A stretch of 64,000 bases of DNA from Streptomyces cellostaticus. Its GTDB lineage: Bacteria; Actinomycetota; Actinomycetes; Streptomycetales; Streptomycetaceae. The stretch lies in NCBI RefSeq assembly GCF_023630175.1, contig NZ_JALLIN010000007.1:62001-126000 (forward strand). Reading direction: 5' to 3'. Numbering within the stretch: the first letter of the stretch is position 1; the number at the start of each line of letters is the position of its first letter. Shown here piece by piece: positions 1 through 8,527 of this stretch. A program made the translations under genes and the position numbers. The notes beneath the pieces are model-generated. The model saw nothing but the letters and a program-made list of their open reading frames with translations. It ran no database searches and was not told where the DNA came from.

Positions 1-279
1 GACGGTCGCGAGGCGCAGCGGCAGCGGGGTGGTGACCGTGCTGAGCGCGGCGATCACGCCCTGGTGGGCGCGGGCGGTCGCGCTCAGCCAGTCCAGGTCC
101 TCGAGCCGGGCGCGCAGCGCCTGCTCACCGAAGTCCGCCTCCGGAACCGTGCTGACGACCGCGACCAGTCCGTGGTGGTGCAGCAGCGCCGGCGGGGCGC
201 CCCCGATACCGGTCAGCTCGGCCTGCAGCGGCGCGTCCAGCGGGCGGCAGACGGCGTAGACGTAGCGCAGTGCGCTCAT
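1..279 (-). CDS. gvpL: Gas vesicle protein GvpL/GvpF family (5' part only)
   Basis: The first 93 residues of a GvpF/GvpL-family protein; the rest lies beyond the left edge. It opens with MSALRYVYAVCRPLD, and the 'YVYAV' N-terminal strand followed by an 'HHGLVAVVS' segment matches the opening of GvpF/L ferredoxin-like domains. The family helps nucleate or assemble gas vesicles with other minor Gvp proteins. ATG at 279 overlaps the gvpJ stop by the ATGA arrangement, so translation is probably coupled. Position after gvpJ fits gvpL of the Streptomyces gvpOAFGYZJLSK order, which is the basis for choosing L; sequence alone only supports the F/L family. Confidence 0.85.
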   Translation of the reverse strand, partial: MSALRYVYAVCRPLDAPLQAELTGIGGAPPALLHHHGLVAVVSTVPEADFGEQALRARLEDLDWLSATARAHQGVIAALSTVTTPLPLRLATV

Positions 280-620
280 GAGGTCTCCTCCTCCGTCGGC
301 ACGCTGCCGGGTGCCAGTTCCTGGAGCCGCTCCAGCCGCTCCCTGAGCTCGGCGTTCTCCTTGGCCAGCTCGTTCCGGCGGGCGCTGGAGGACAGCGCGG
401 GATCGGTCTCCCACCAGTCGATACCCATCTCCTTGGCTTTGTCGACCGAGGCGACGACGAGCCGGAGCTTGATGGTGAGGAGCTCGATGTCGAGCAGGTT
501 GATCTTGATGTCGCCCGCGATGACGACACCCTTGTCGAGCACACGCTCCAGGATGTCGGCGAGGTTGGCCCCGCTTCCGCTCTGGCCGTAGGGCTCGGGG
601 AATCGGCCGGCGGTCGTCAT
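276..620 (-). CDS. gvpJ: Gas vesicle protein GvpJ (GvpA/J/M/S family)
   Basis: 114 residues. Residues about 18-60 hold the GvpA/J core: 'LADILERVLDKGVVIAGDIK' followed by 'LLTIKLRLVVASVDKAKEMG', the alpha-beta-beta-alpha shell fold of gas vesicle wall proteins. A charged coiled-coil-like C-terminal tail (ENAELRERLERLQEL) follows. GvpJ is a minor wall or tip protein needed at vesicle nucleation rather than the main shell protein. Start and stop overlap gvpZ (ATGA at 617-620) and gvpL (ATGA at 276-279). It could equally be named GvpS from the core alone; position between gvpZ and gvpL favours J. Confidence 0.88.
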   Translation of the reverse strand: MTTAGRFPEPYGQSGSGANLADILERVLDKGVVIAGDIKINLLDIELLTIKLRLVVASVDKAKEMGIDWWETDPALSSSARRNELAKENAELRERLERLQELAPGSVPTEEETS

Positions 621-1774
621 CGACGGCTCCCGCCTCCGGAGTGCTCGGGCTCCTCTTCGAACTCGGGCTCCTCCTCGTACTCCCCGTACTCATCCTCGTA
701 CTCCTCGGGCTCCTCCCCCTGCTCCTCCTCGTAGGGGCCCTCCTCCTCGTCCTCGTACTGCTCCTCCTCGGGCTCCTCCTCGTACTCGTCCTCGAAGTCT
801 TCGTCGTCCTCGGCGGCGGGCTCCTCGCCCTCTTCGCGCTCCTGGGGCTCCTGCGTCCCCTCCGCCTCCTCCTGCTCGGACTCCTCCTCGGCCACCGCGT
901 CCTCGTGGCTGCGGACGACCTCGCCGTCGCGGATCTCCCCGCGCCAGCCGTCCTCGGCCTCGCCCTTGAGCGTGATGAACCGGGCGAAGTTCTTGAAGTC
1001 GAGCCGGACCCGGCGGCCCTGGGCACGCCAGATGTTGCCCGTCTTCTCGAAGAGGCCGCTCGGGTAGTACTCCATGACCAGCAGGACGCGAGTCAGGTTC
1101 TCGTCGAGCCAGTGGAAGCTCACGACGCCCTTCGTGGTGCCCTTGGCGCCCTCCGACTGCCACTGGATCTTGTAGTCGGGCACCTGCTCGACCGTGTGGG
1201 CCTTCCAGCTCCGGCTGGACCAGAAGACCTTGGCCTGCCAGTCGGAGCTCGTGTCGTCGGCGCGGCTCGCGCTCTTGACGCCCTTGGCGAAGGTGCTGAA
1301 GTCCTGGTACTGGGTCCACTGGTCGTAGGCGGTGCGCACCGGCACACCGACGTCGACGGACTCGACGATGACCGTCGGCTTGTTGCCACCGCCCTTGCGC
1401 TTCTTGCCCTTGCCGCCCCCCAGGCCCTTCAGCTTGTCCATGACGGTGTCCTTGGCGTGCGAGGCGCCGAGTTCCAGCGCGGAGCGCAGCGGCCCCTTGC
1501 CCTCGGCGACCTTGCGGCCGGCGTCCAGGGCGAGCTTGGCGAAGCCCGGGCTGTTGCCCTCGGCGATGTCGGTGAGCCTGCCCGTGGTCTCGCCGAGCTT
1601 GCGGCCGACGCCGACCAGCAGTTTCTGAGCCTGGGCACTCAGGTAGTCCTGCACCTCCGCCTTGAGCCGGTCCGCCGCCTCACTGTGCGCCAGATCGGTC
1701 AGGGGGTTGCTCGTGGCGGTTTTGCCCGCGGTCTCGCCGGCGGCCGAGGCCGCGGATCCGATGGATTCGGTCAT
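617..1774 (-). CDS. gvpZ: GvpZ, SRPBCC protein with long acidic tail
   Basis: 385 residues. The N-terminal ~130 residues are a helical region with 'AQAQKLLVGVGRKLGETTGRL'-like amphipathic stretches and a short GGGKGKKRKGGG basic linker. Residues ~135-280 form an SRPBCC/polyketide-cyclase-like domain (VIVESVDVGVPVRTAYDQW, then FARFITLKGEAEDGWRG). The last ~95 residues are almost entirely Glu, Asp, Gln, Pro and Tyr. Name and placement come from the Streptomyces gvp order; the biochemical role of GvpZ is not established to my knowledge. ATGA overlaps with gvpY upstream and gvpJ downstream point to one translationally coupled operon. The acidic tail faces a strongly basic tail in the neighbouring GvpY. 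Confidence 0.8.
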   Translation of the reverse strand: MTESIGSAASAAGETAGKTATSNPLTDLAHSEAADRLKAEVQDYLSAQAQKLLVGVGRKLGETTGRLTDIAEGNSPGFAKLALDAGRKVAEGKGPLRSALELGASHAKDTVMDKLKGLGGGKGKKRKGGGNKPTVIVESVDVGVPVRTAYDQWTQYQDFSTFAKGVKSASRADDTSSDWQAKVFWSSRSWKAHTVEQVPDYKIQWQSEGAKGTTKGVVSFHWLDENLTRVLLVMEYYPSGLFEKTGNIWRAQGRRVRLDFKNFARFITLKGEAEDGWRGEIRDGEVVRSHEDAVAEEESEQEEAEGTQEPQEREEGEEPAAEDDEDFEDEYEEEPEEEQYEDEEEGPYEEEQGEEPEEYEDEYGEYEEEPEFEEEPEHSGGGSRR

Positions 1775-2364
1775 CGGTCATCGCCGCCCTTCGACTGCCG
1801 GGACCGGCTGCTGCCACGGCCGCCGCCCGCGGCCGTCTTCTTCGCGGCCGTCCGGCCGGCCGTGCTCTTCGCCGCGGTCTTCTTCGCGGGCGCCTTCTTC
1901 GCGGGCGCCTTCTTCGCCGCGGCCTTCTTCGCGGGCGCCTCGCGACGCGGCTGCTCGTCCTCCTGGTCCGCGGAGTCCTCGTGGGCTCCTTCGTCCTGCT
2001 CCTCGTACTCCTCCGGCTCCTCGGCCTCGGAGCCGTTGCCGGACGCCACGCCGGAGAGCTGGTCGCGCACCGCGCTGGTACGGCCGTGCAACCGGTCGGC
2101 GAGTGCGCTCATCTGCCGCTCGGCCATGGCCCCGGTGGCGGCCTTGCCGACGCCGCGCAGATCCTGGCGGAGCTGGTCCCCGATCTCCTTGAACTGCGGG
2201 TTGTGGCGAAGCTGCTGGCCCAGCAGGTCCGCCAGGGCCCGCGGAGTGAGGTTCAGCTTCTTGCCGGCCACCACGGACCCGACCGCGAGGGCCAGTTTGA
2301 GTTTCTTGGTGCGCCCCAGAAGGTAGCCGGCCCCTATGGCGAGGCCCAGTCCCGTTCGATTCAT
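1771..2364 (-). CDS. gvpY: GvpY, gas vesicle cluster protein with histone-like basic tail
   Basis: 197 residues from ATG 2364, which overlaps the gvpG TGA (ATGA). It begins MNRTGLGLAIGAGYLLGRTKK, then 'LKLALAVGSVVAGKKL', weakly hydrophobic or amphipathic. A middle helical part follows (ALADLLGQQLRHNPQFKEIGDQLR), then an acidic patch (EAEEPEEYEEQDEGAHEDSADQEDE). The C-terminal ~60 residues are a Lys/Ala/Pro tail with KKAPAKKAPAKK units resembling histone H1 or HU tails. Function is not known; the cluster position identifies it as GvpY. The stop overlaps the gvpZ start. Confidence 0.75.
   Translation of the reverse strand: MNRTGLGLAIGAGYLLGRTKKLKLALAVGSVVAGKKLNLTPRALADLLGQQLRHNPQFKEIGDQLRQDLRGVGKAATGAMAERQMSALADRLHGRTSAVRDQLSGVASGNGSEAEEPEEYEEQDEGAHEDSADQEDEQPRREAPAKKAAAKKAPAKKAPAKKTAAKSTAGRTAAKKTAAGGGRGSSRSRQSKGGDDR
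1880..1938 (-). repeat. Tandem 15-bp repeat encoding the KKAPA tail of GvpY
   Basis: On the plus strand the unit TTCTTCGCGGGCGCC recurs in tandem with one degenerate copy. It encodes repeated Ala-Pro-Ala-Lys-Lys. Such repeats can change copy number, so tail length may vary among strains. Confidence 0.75.
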
Positions 2365-2624
2365 CACGTCGTCCTGTTGCCAGTGGTTTCGCCGGAGCGC
2401 AGAGCGGTCTCCAGCCGGTCGAGGAGTTCGTCCTCGCGGCGGTCGAACTCCTCCTCGGTGATCTCGCCCGCCTCCAGTTCCTCCTCCAGGCGGGCGAGTT
2501 CGGCACGTACCGTGGCGGGGTCGTAGTAGATGCGCTCCGCTTCGTCGAGCACCTGCCTGATCGCCCATCCGGCGCCGCGTACCGGTGCGAACGGCACCAG
2601 CAGCACCTCGCTGATCAGTCCCAC
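2364..2624 (-). CDS. gvpG: Gas vesicle protein GvpG
   Basis: 86 residues. I chose GTG at 2624 because GGAAGGAGGGAC lies just upstream, giving VGLISEVLLVPFAPVRGAGW, the standard GvpG opening. The rest is a charged helical hairpin (IRQVLDEAERIYYDPATVR, then LARLEEELEAGEITEEEFD) typical of the GvpG family. GvpG is a small accessory protein acting with GvpF/L in early assembly. The stop overlaps the gvpY start (ATGA at 2364), and 34 nt separate it from gvpF. Confidence 0.9.
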   Translation of the reverse strand: MGLISEVLLVPFAPVRGAGWAIRQVLDEAERIYYDPATVRAELARLEEELEAGEITEEEFDRREDELLDRLETALRSGETTGNRTT

Positions 2625-2658
2625 GGTCGTCCCTCCTTCCGTCCGGGCCGGGCCGCCG

Positions 2659-3429
2659 TTACCGCGCTGCGGCGTCGGCGCCGGCCGTGCTGTCCGCGGG
2701 TGCGGCCGGACCGGGCTCCACGAAGCTGTATGGCGGGAGCGGGCCGTTGATCCGCACATCGAGATGCGGGTGGTCGGCGCGGACCTGCTCCACCGCCGCC
2801 AGGAACTCCTCGGCCGTGTCCCGGGCCACCAGGTACGACAGGTTGACCAGCCAGCCGGTCGACTCGGGGCCCACGCTCACGGCGGCACCGACCGCTTCCA
2901 GCGCGCCGCGCACCTCGGCCGCGTCCTCGGCCTCCTTGGCCTTGACGGCGGACGCGACCATCTCACCGAGCCGGATCTTGTCGTCGTAACTGCCGCCGCC
3001 GGAGGACCGGTTGGCCTCGGCCAGGGAGCGCAATTCGGCGTTCTCGGCCATCACCCGGTGCAGCACGGCCTCTTCGACGTGCGTGGCCTTGACGTTGTAC
3101 TCGACCTTGCCGTCCAGTTCCCGCAGTCGCTCCTGGTAGTGCTGGGCGCGTTCGCCGAGCACCTGGGTGACGGAGTCGTCGTCGGGGGCGACGCTGCCGA
3201 AGCGCATCGGCAGGATGCAGCCGGCCGCACCGGTCTCGGCGAGCACGTTCTGGTGCGCGAGCAGGTCGCGGCGCTTGGGCCGCAGTCCCTCGGGCGCGTC
3301 ACTGACCACGGCCGCCAGATCGCCCGCCGTCAGCACGCGCACCGGCAGCGCCGGGTCGCCGACGCCGGACATCCCCTCGGGAAGCGCCGGGTGCGAGCGG
3401 GCGGTGATGCCGTAGACGTAGGTGCTCAC
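2659..3429 (-). CDS. gvpF: Gas vesicle protein GvpF
   Basis: 256 residues, the usual length for GvpF/L. It begins [19 protein letters not shown] with an N-terminal ferredoxin-like domain. The [15 protein letters not shown] segment and '[14 protein letters not shown]' near residues 70-125 are characteristic of the family, as is the C-terminal 'GPLPPYSF' motif. GvpF contacts the hydrophobic shell protein during nucleation. ATG at 3429 overlaps the gvpA TGA. A second F/L paralogue (gvpL) sits at the left edge of the window. Confidence 0.93.
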   Translation of the reverse strand: MSTYVYGITARSHPALPEGMSGVGDPALPVRVLTAGDLAAVVSDAPEGLRPKRRDLLAHQNVLAETGAAGCILPMRFGSVAPDDDSVTQVLGERAQHYQERLRELDGKVEYNVKATHVEEAVLHRVMAENAELRSLAEANRSSGGGSYDDKIRLGEMVASAVKAKEAEDAAEVRGALEAVGAAVSVGPESTGWLVNLSYLVARDTAEEFLAAVEQVRADHPHLDVRINGPLPPYSFVEPGPAAPADSTAGADAAAR

Positions 3430-3857
3430 TCCGACTCCTCCTTGCGCCGGGCCGCGGTCTTGCGGGCACGCGGCCGGGACTCCCGCTGGCCTTCCTGCCC
3501 CTCTTCACGGGCCTGCTTGAAGGCGCCGGATATGGTCTCCGCGGCTCCCGACAGGGCGCCCTTGCTCTTGCCGCGCGCACCGGACTCGGTGACCTCGCCG
3601 ACGATCTCGGGCAGGCCGGGGCTCTTGTTCGGGCCCGACTCCAGGTCGAGGCGGTTGCACGCCTCGGCGAAGCGAAGGTAGGTGTCGACGCTGGCCACGA
3701 CGACTCGGACGTCGATCTTCAGGATCTCGATGCCGACCAGGGAGACACGGACGAACGCGTCGATCACGAGCCCCCTGTCCAGAACGAGTTCCAGTACGTC
3801 GTAGAGGCCGCTGCTGCCGCCTCCGCCGCCGCTCTGCTGTGCCGGTACAACGGTCAT
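3426..3857 (-). CDS. gvpA: Gas vesicle structural protein GvpA
   Basis: 143 residues from ATG 3857; an ATG three codons earlier (3866) lies too close to the AGGAGG site, whereas 3857 has good spacing. Residues ~13-70 carry the GvpA core: '[20 protein letters not shown]', '[20 protein letters not shown]' and a following helix with '[13 protein letters not shown]'. This is the amphipathic wall fold that forms the gas vesicle shell. Unlike the ~70-residue cyanobacterial GvpA, it has a ~70-residue Gly/Lys/Arg/Glu-rich C-terminal extension, as is usual in Streptomyces. gvpF overlaps its stop. Confidence 0.92.
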   Translation of the reverse strand: MTVVPAQQSGGGGGSSGLYDVLELVLDRGLVIDAFVRVSLVGIEILKIDVRVVVASVDTYLRFAEACNRLDLESGPNKSPGLPEIVGEVTESGARGKSKGALSGAAETISGAFKQAREEGQEGQRESRPRARKTAARRKEESE

Positions 3858-3928
3858 GCCGGCCATTCCTCCTCATTGGTGTTCGGACAAACGGTGCGCC
3901 GGTGGATTCCGGACACGGAGGACGGGGC

Positions 3929-4294
3929 CTAGCGGCCACGTGCGTCCGACCGTCCGCGTTCGTATCGGCGGACGCGGCGGTAGCCCGTGAGCTGCCCGTC
4001 CGTGTCCAGCTCCACCAGGTAACTCGCCATCAGGCTCATGGTGTCCGGGACCCGTTCGAGTTCGAGTACCTCCACCTCGAGCGACCATCCGGCCTCGGTC
4101 TGCTCGAAGGAGGACACCGACTCCGGCCGCAGCCCGGTCAGCTCGGCGAGCTGGGCGCGTGCCTCGCGCAGCACTTCCATGGGACGCGGCCGTCGGCCGG
4201 TGGCCCCGCCCTGCGGCGCGTCGTCGTCCTCCTGGGACGAGTTCTGCTTTTGCTGTGAATCCTGCGACTGCTGCGTGCTCTTTGTGTTCGTCAT
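3929..4294 (-). CDS. gvpO: Gas vesicle protein GvpO
   Basis: 121 residues from ATG 4294, preceded by GGGGAGAGGTGGCC. The first ~35 residues are a Gln/Ser/Asp-rich low-complexity leader. The rest is the GvpO domain: 'EVLREARAQLAELTGLRPES', 'GWSLEVEVLELERVPDTMSL' and the closing 'YLVELDTDGQLTGYRRVRRY'. GvpO is essential for gas vesicle formation in haloarchaea. It is the first gene of the operon here, 71 nt before gvpA, so it lies closest to the promoter. Confidence 0.9.
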   Translation of the reverse strand: MTNTKSTQQSQDSQQKQNSSQEDDDAPQGGATGRRPRPMEVLREARAQLAELTGLRPESVSSFEQTEAGWSLEVEVLELERVPDTMSLMASYLVELDTDGQLTGYRRVRRYERGRSDARGR

Positions 4295-4311
4295 GGCCAC
4301 CTCTCCCCTGC

Positions 4312-4338
4312 GTTTGGCCACTCATCCCTTGACCAAAC
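4312..4338 (-). promoter_or_regulatory. Inverted repeat upstream of gvpO
   Basis: GTTTGGCCA and TTGACCAAAC face each other across an 11-nt centre (8 of 9 arm positions pair), 18 nt upstream of the gvpO ATG. It could be an operator or a 5'-UTR hairpin controlling the whole gvp operon. No clean -35/-10 pair could be assigned. Confidence 0.4.
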
Positions 4339-4876
4339 ATGCCGGGGGTGGGCGTTCTCTGAGCCGCAGGTCACACCCGCTGACGCGGGCTCGGAACCGG
4401 CCGGGCGGCCCGTTGCCGGCCCGCCGGTTCCGGCAGGTGGGGCCGGGCGGGATCCGGGGCGTGCCGTCGGCCGGGCAGCACGGTCCTCAGGTGCCGCCCC
4501 GCGGGCCGCGGTGGGGCGGTCGGCGTACGCGGCCTCGGCGACTCTGCAACGCGAGGCGCGAGCCGGCCCGCCTCCTCCAGGCCGTGGCGGCTGCCCGGCG
4601 GGACGTCGAGGTGCCGCCCGCGGGGCCTGGGTCGTCGGCCCCGTGGTCAGGCCCAACCCGCCCGGCGGCCGGCTCGGCATGCCGGCCGTCGGTCGCCCCG
4701 AGGCCGGCGAAGGCGAGAGCTCCGGGGGCGGCCGGATGCGTCTGACACCGGCCGGACGCAGGTCGAGGACAGGCCGGTCGGGATGGTACGGCCGCCCGAC
4801 GCGCACCGGGCGGCGGGGCGCCCATGCCCTCCGCCGCCCGGGCGGACCCCTCGTACCGTCCGCGCGTCGTCGCCGC
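4339..4876. other. Gene-free region between gvpO and the transketolase gene
   Basis: About 540 nt of extremely GC-rich sequence. Open frames here give only Arg/Pro/Gly-rich low-complexity peptides on both strands without a ribosome site. The short string AGGTGCCGCCC occurs twice (near 4489 and 4608). The gvp promoter must lie at the left end. I see no gene. Confidence 0.5.
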
Positions 4877-6724
4877 TCAGCCCACGATCGCCTCCTCGAC
4901 CAGCAGCTTCGCCGCGGCCGCGATGCCCGCGGCGTCGATACCGGCCGCGTTGAGCTGCTCGTCGGGTGCGGCCGAACCCGGCATCGTGCGCACCGCGAGC
5001 CTGACCAGCCGGGGCACGGGCCTGCCGTCCGCGAACGCCTCGGCGACGGCGTCGCCGAGGCCGCCCTCCTCGTGGTGGTCCTCGACGGTGAGCAGGCAGC
5101 CGGTCTCCTCGCCGGCCCGGCGCAGGGTCTCGCTGTCGACGGGCTTGACGGAGTACAGGTCGATCACCCGGACCTGGATGCCGTCCTGGGCGAGCCGGTC
5201 GGCGGCCGCCAGGGCCTCGTGGACGGTGACCCCGGCCGCGACGACGGTCAGCCGGTCCCGCTCCCCGGAGCGCAGCACCTTGCTGCCGCCGACCGGGAAT
5301 TCCTCCTCGGGGCCGTAGATCACCGGGCTCTTGCCGCGCGAGGTGCGCAGGTAGCGAACGCCGTCGAGGCCGGCCATGGCGGCGATCAGCCTGGCGGTCT
5401 GGTTGGCGTCGCACGGGTAGAGCACGGTCGAGCCGTACACGGACCGGAACATCGCCAGGTCCTCCAGGCCCATCTGCGACGGCCCGTCCTGCCCGATCGC
5501 CACACCGGCGTGCGAGCCGACCAGGTTGATCCCGCTGCCGCTGATGGAGGCCATGCGGACGAAGTCGTGGGCGCGGGTGAGGAACGCCGCGAACGTCGAG
5601 GCGTACGGCACCCAGCCGCGGGCCGCCATGCCGACGGCGGTGGCGACGAGCTGCTGTTCGGCGATGTAGCACTCGAAGAAGCGGTCGGGGTGCTCCTTGG
5701 CGAACACCTCGGTGCGGGTGGAGTCGCCCACCTCGCCGTCCAGTGCGACGACGTCGCCCCGGGCGGTGCCGAGCGCGGCGAGGGCCTTGCCGAAGGCGTC
5801 CCGGGTGGCCACCTCCTCGCCCTTGTCGTACCGCGGCAGCCGGACCACCTCGGTGTTGAGGGAGCGGAGCGTCGCGGCGGCGGCCGGCTCACCGACCTGG
5901 ACGTGCAGCTCGCGCGGTCCGCCCAGCTCGGCGATGGCCTCCTCGGCCTCGGGCAGCGGCTTGCCGTGCAGGCCCTCGCGGTCCTCGACGGAGGCGACGC
6001 CCTTGCCCTTGAGGGTGCGGGCGAGGATCACCGTGGGCTGTCCGGTCGTCGACAGCGCCTCACCGTACGCGCGGTCGATCGCGTCGACGTCATGGCCGTC
6101 GATCTCGATGGTGTGCCAGCCGAAGGCCTGGAAGCGGCGGGCGTAGGCGTCCAGGTCGTGGCCGTGCCGGGTGGGGCCGCGCTGGCCCAGCCGGTTGACG
6201 TCGACGACGGCCACGAGGTTGTCCAGGTTCTCGTACGCGGCGTGCTCGGCCGCCTCCCAGACGGAGCCCTCGGCCAGTTCGCTGTCCCCGCACAGCACCC
6301 ACACGCGGAAGCCGGTGCGGTCCAGCCGCTGCCCGGCGAGCGCGATGCCCACGCCGACCGGCAGGCCCTGGCCGAGCGAGCCGGTGGCGGTCTCCACCCA
6401 CGGCAGCCGGCGCGGGGTCGGGTGCCCCTCCAGGCGGCTGCCGAGCTTGCGGAAGGTCAGCAGCTCACCGTCATCGAGGGCACCGGCCGCCTTGTACGCG
6501 GCGTACAGCAGCGGCGAGGCGTGGCCCTTGGAGAGCACGAAGCGGTCGTTGGCGGGGTGATCGGGGCGTTCGAAGTCGTAGCGCAGGTGCTTGGCGAGCA
6601 GGACGGCCAGCAGGTCGGCGGCGGACATCGACGAGGTGGGGTGCCCGGAGCCGGCCGCGGCGGCCGCCCGCACGCTGTCCACGCGCAACTGCTGGCCCAG
6701 TTCGGCGAGTTCTTCGGAGTTCAT
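4877..6724 (-). CDS. Transketolase
   Basis: 615 residues, a full-length single-chain transketolase. It would move two-carbon ketol units between sugar phosphates with thiamine diphosphate. The N-terminal half has 'AAAAAGSGHPTSSMSAADLL' (substrate His) and the ThDP/metal motif in 'VLCGDSELAEGSVWEAAE...VDVNRLGQ'. The pyrimidine domain has 'CYIAEQQLVATAVGMAARG' and the C-terminal domain starts near residue 490. It overlaps the upstream NDH-2 gene by ATGA (6721-6724), suggesting co-expression. It lies beside the gvp operon, as I recall for S. coelicolor. It may be a secondary isozyme rather than the central pentose-phosphate enzyme. Confidence 0.92.
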   Translation of the reverse strand: MNSEELAELGQQLRVDSVRAAAAAGSGHPTSSMSAADLLAVLLAKHLRYDFERPDHPANDRFVLSKGHASPLLYAAYKAAGALDDGELLTFRKLGSRLEGHPTPRRLPWVETATGSLGQGLPVGVGIALAGQRLDRTGFRVWVLCGDSELAEGSVWEAAEHAAYENLDNLVAVVDVNRLGQRGPTRHGHDLDAYARRFQAFGWHTIEIDGHDVDAIDRAYGEALSTTGQPTVILARTLKGKGVASVEDREGLHGKPLPEAEEAIAELGGPRELHVQVGEPAAAATLRSLNTEVVRLPRYDKGEEVATRDAFGKALAALGTARGDVVALDGEVGDSTRTEVFAKEHPDRFFECYIAEQQLVATAVGMAARGWVPYASTFAAFLTRAHDFVRMASISGSGINLVGSHAGVAIGQDGPSQMGLEDLAMFRSVYGSTVLYPCDANQTARLIAAMAGLDGVRYLRTSRGKSPVIYGPEEEFPVGGSKVLRSGERDRLTVVAAGVTVHEALAAADRLAQDGIQVRVIDLYSVKPVDSETLRRAGEETGCLLTVEDHHEEGGLGDAVAEAFADGRPVPRLVRLAVRTMPGSAAPDEQLNAAGIDAAGIAAAAKLLVEEAIVG

Positions 6725-8226
6725 GAATCTCCTTCTGCTGGTTCGGGTGGCTCCGGGCGGGCCGCGGGAGCCGCGGGGCGGGCGCGCCGGACCGGGCCGG
6801 GAGCGGGATGGTCGGTGGGCTGTGCGGTCGCGGGCCGCTCCGCCGCGGGGGTTTCCGCCGTCCGGAGGGCGTCGGTTCCGCCGCCGTCGCCGTCGGGTGC
6901 GCCGTCGCCCGGCCGGCCGGGGCCGCCGGGTACCCGGGCCAGCTCGGGGGATGCCGTGTCCAGTGGGACCGACCAGGATCGTACGAGGCCCAACTGCACG
7001 GTCTGGCGGGGAAGTACGGCGTCCAGCAGCCAGTCGGCGGCGACGCGCAGGCGGTTGCCGGGCAGGGCGGCCAGGTGGTAGCCGCGGGTGACCGCGCCGG
7101 CCGGCGGACCGGACAGCGGGACGCCGAGCGGATTGGCGGCGGCCCGCACACCGCCGAGGTCCACGGCGAAGCCCAGGTCGCGGTGGCGGTAGGCGCGCCG
7201 GCGCCGGCCGAGGCCGAGCGAGGAGGCCGCGTTCTCACCGGCGACCCTGCCCTGCCGCCAGGCGTGCTGGGCGGTCATCGGGGTGAACTCGCCGGGCCGC
7301 TCCAGGTCCGGCACGGCCGCCGCGTCCCCGCAGGCGAACACCTCGGGGCGGCCGGGCACCTGGAGGTACGGATCGACGATGAGCCGGCCCCGCTCCAGCG
7401 GCTGCCCGACGGCCTCGATCAGCGGATCCGGCCGGACGCCGACGCACCAGACGAGGGTCCGGGCCGCCACGAACGTACCGTCGGTGAGCAGGACGCCGTC
7501 ATGGGTGGCCTCCTTCACGGAGGTGCCCGTGCGGACGTCGACACCGCGTGCCCGCAGCACCCGGTCGGCGGTGCGGGAGAGCCGTTCGTCCAGCTCGGGC
7601 AGGACACGGGGCGCCGTGTCCAGCAGGATCCAGCGGGGCCGGTCCGCTCCGGGCAGGTCACGGCGGGCCAGGCGGTCGGTGAGCATCCGCGTCTGCGCGG
7701 CCACCTCGGTGCCGGTGTAGCCCGCGCCGACCACCACGAAGGTGCACCGGGCGGCGCGGACCCCGGGGTCCTGCTCCGTCGCGGCGAGCTCCACCTGCCG
7801 GGTCACGTGGTCGCGCAGGTACAGCGCCTCGGGCAGCCCGCGGAACCCGTGCGCGTGCTCGGCGACGCCGGGGACGGGCAACAGCTTGTTGACGCTGCCG
7901 ACGGCGAGCACCAGCCGGTCGTAGCGAAGGGTTCCGGCGCCGTCCTCGGGGTCCCGGTAGTGGACGGTGCGCCGGTCGAGGTCGACACGGCCGGCCTCCC
8001 CGAGCACCACCCGCACACCGCGCAGGGTGCCGGGCAGCGAGACGGCGACCCTGCGGGCCTCCAGGACTCCGGCGGCAACCTGGGGCAGCAGCGGCAGGTA
8101 CAGGAAGTAGTCGGTCGGGTTGAGCAGGGTGATCAGGGCACGGCCGCGGGTGAGCCGGGCGAGGGTGCGGGCGGCCCGGTACCCGGCGAAGCCCGCGCCG
8201 ACGATCACGACACGAGGTCGACTCAC
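6721..8226 (-). CDS. NAD(P)/FAD-dependent oxidoreductase, type II NADH dehydrogenase (NDH-2)-like
   Basis: 501 residues from GTG 8226, preceded by GGGAGGACACCT. It has two dinucleotide-binding folds: FAD site 'VVIVGAGFAGYRAARTL' at the N-terminus and NAD site 'FVVVGAGYTGTEVAAQ' near residue 165. The second FAD motif 'VFACGDAAAVPDLERPGEFT' lies near residue 295. This matches NDH-2, which passes electrons from NADH to quinone at the inner face of the membrane without pumping protons. The last ~65 residues are a Pro/Ala/Arg-rich extension not usual in the family. The stop overlaps the transketolase start. Confidence 0.88.
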   Translation of the reverse strand: MSRPRVVIVGAGFAGYRAARTLARLTRGRALITLLNPTDYFLYLPLLPQVAAGVLEARRVAVSLPGTLRGVRVVLGEAGRVDLDRRTVHYRDPEDGAGTLRYDRLVLAVGSVNKLLPVPGVAEHAHGFRGLPEALYLRDHVTRQVELAATEQDPGVRAARCTFVVVGAGYTGTEVAAQTRMLTDRLARRDLPGADRPRWILLDTAPRVLPELDERLSRTADRVLRARGVDVRTGTSVKEATHDGVLLTDGTFVAARTLVWCVGVRPDPLIEAVGQPLERGRLIVDPYLQVPGRPEVFACGDAAAVPDLERPGEFTPMTAQHAWRQGRVAGENAASSLGLGRRRRAYRHRDLGFAVDLGGVRAAANPLGVPLSGPPAGAVTRGYHLAALPGNRLRVAADWLLDAVLPRQTVQLGLVRSWSVPLDTASPELARVPGGPGRPGDGAPDGDGGGTDALRTAETPAAERPATAQPTDHPAPGPVRRARPAAPAARPEPPEPAEGDS

Positions 8227-8527
8227 AGGTGTCCTCCCGGCGGTGTGGCGCCCTCCAGGCCTTCCGCGTAACCGGGGCCGCCGCACCCAAACGCCGTCCG
8301 GGTCACCCGGACGCCGCCGCGCCCGGGTTCGGCCCCGTCCGACGGCGCCGGCCCGACCCGGGCCCCGGGCCCGGTGTCGAGCCGCCCGCCCGGCCGTGCG
8401 GAGGCGCCGGCCCGGCCCGGTACACGGGCGTCACCCGGCCCGCGGGACGCGCGGTACGGGCGCCGGACGGGCCGGCCGTGGCGCCGCCCGCCGGCGCGGC
8501 CCTGGCGGCGGGTGGGCGGGGGTCAGG
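8227..8527. other. Gene-free region upstream of the NDH-2 gene
   Basis: About 300 nt of GC-rich sequence between the end of the holin-like gene and the NDH-2 start. Frames give only Arg/Pro/Gly-rich peptides. Beyond the NDH-2 ribosome site I see nothing definite. Confidence 0.45.

Noticed and set aside
405..412. Further copies of GGTCTCCC (405-412, 43790-43797 and near 11408)
   Set aside because: None has the C[CT]GTT[AG]TC block 15 nt upstream, and they lie inside coding sequence; not counted as members of the sigma-CAP promoter set.
4295..4360. SigB/SigH-like promoter (GTTT-N14-16-GGGTA) for gvpO
   Set aside because: GTTTGG is followed by GGGAT after only about 8 nt, so the spacing does not fit.
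4511..7081. Long plus-strand open frame opposite the transketolase gene
   Set aside because: Its product is Gly/Val/Arg-rich with no domain, and it mirrors the third-position GC bias of the minus-strand transketolase.
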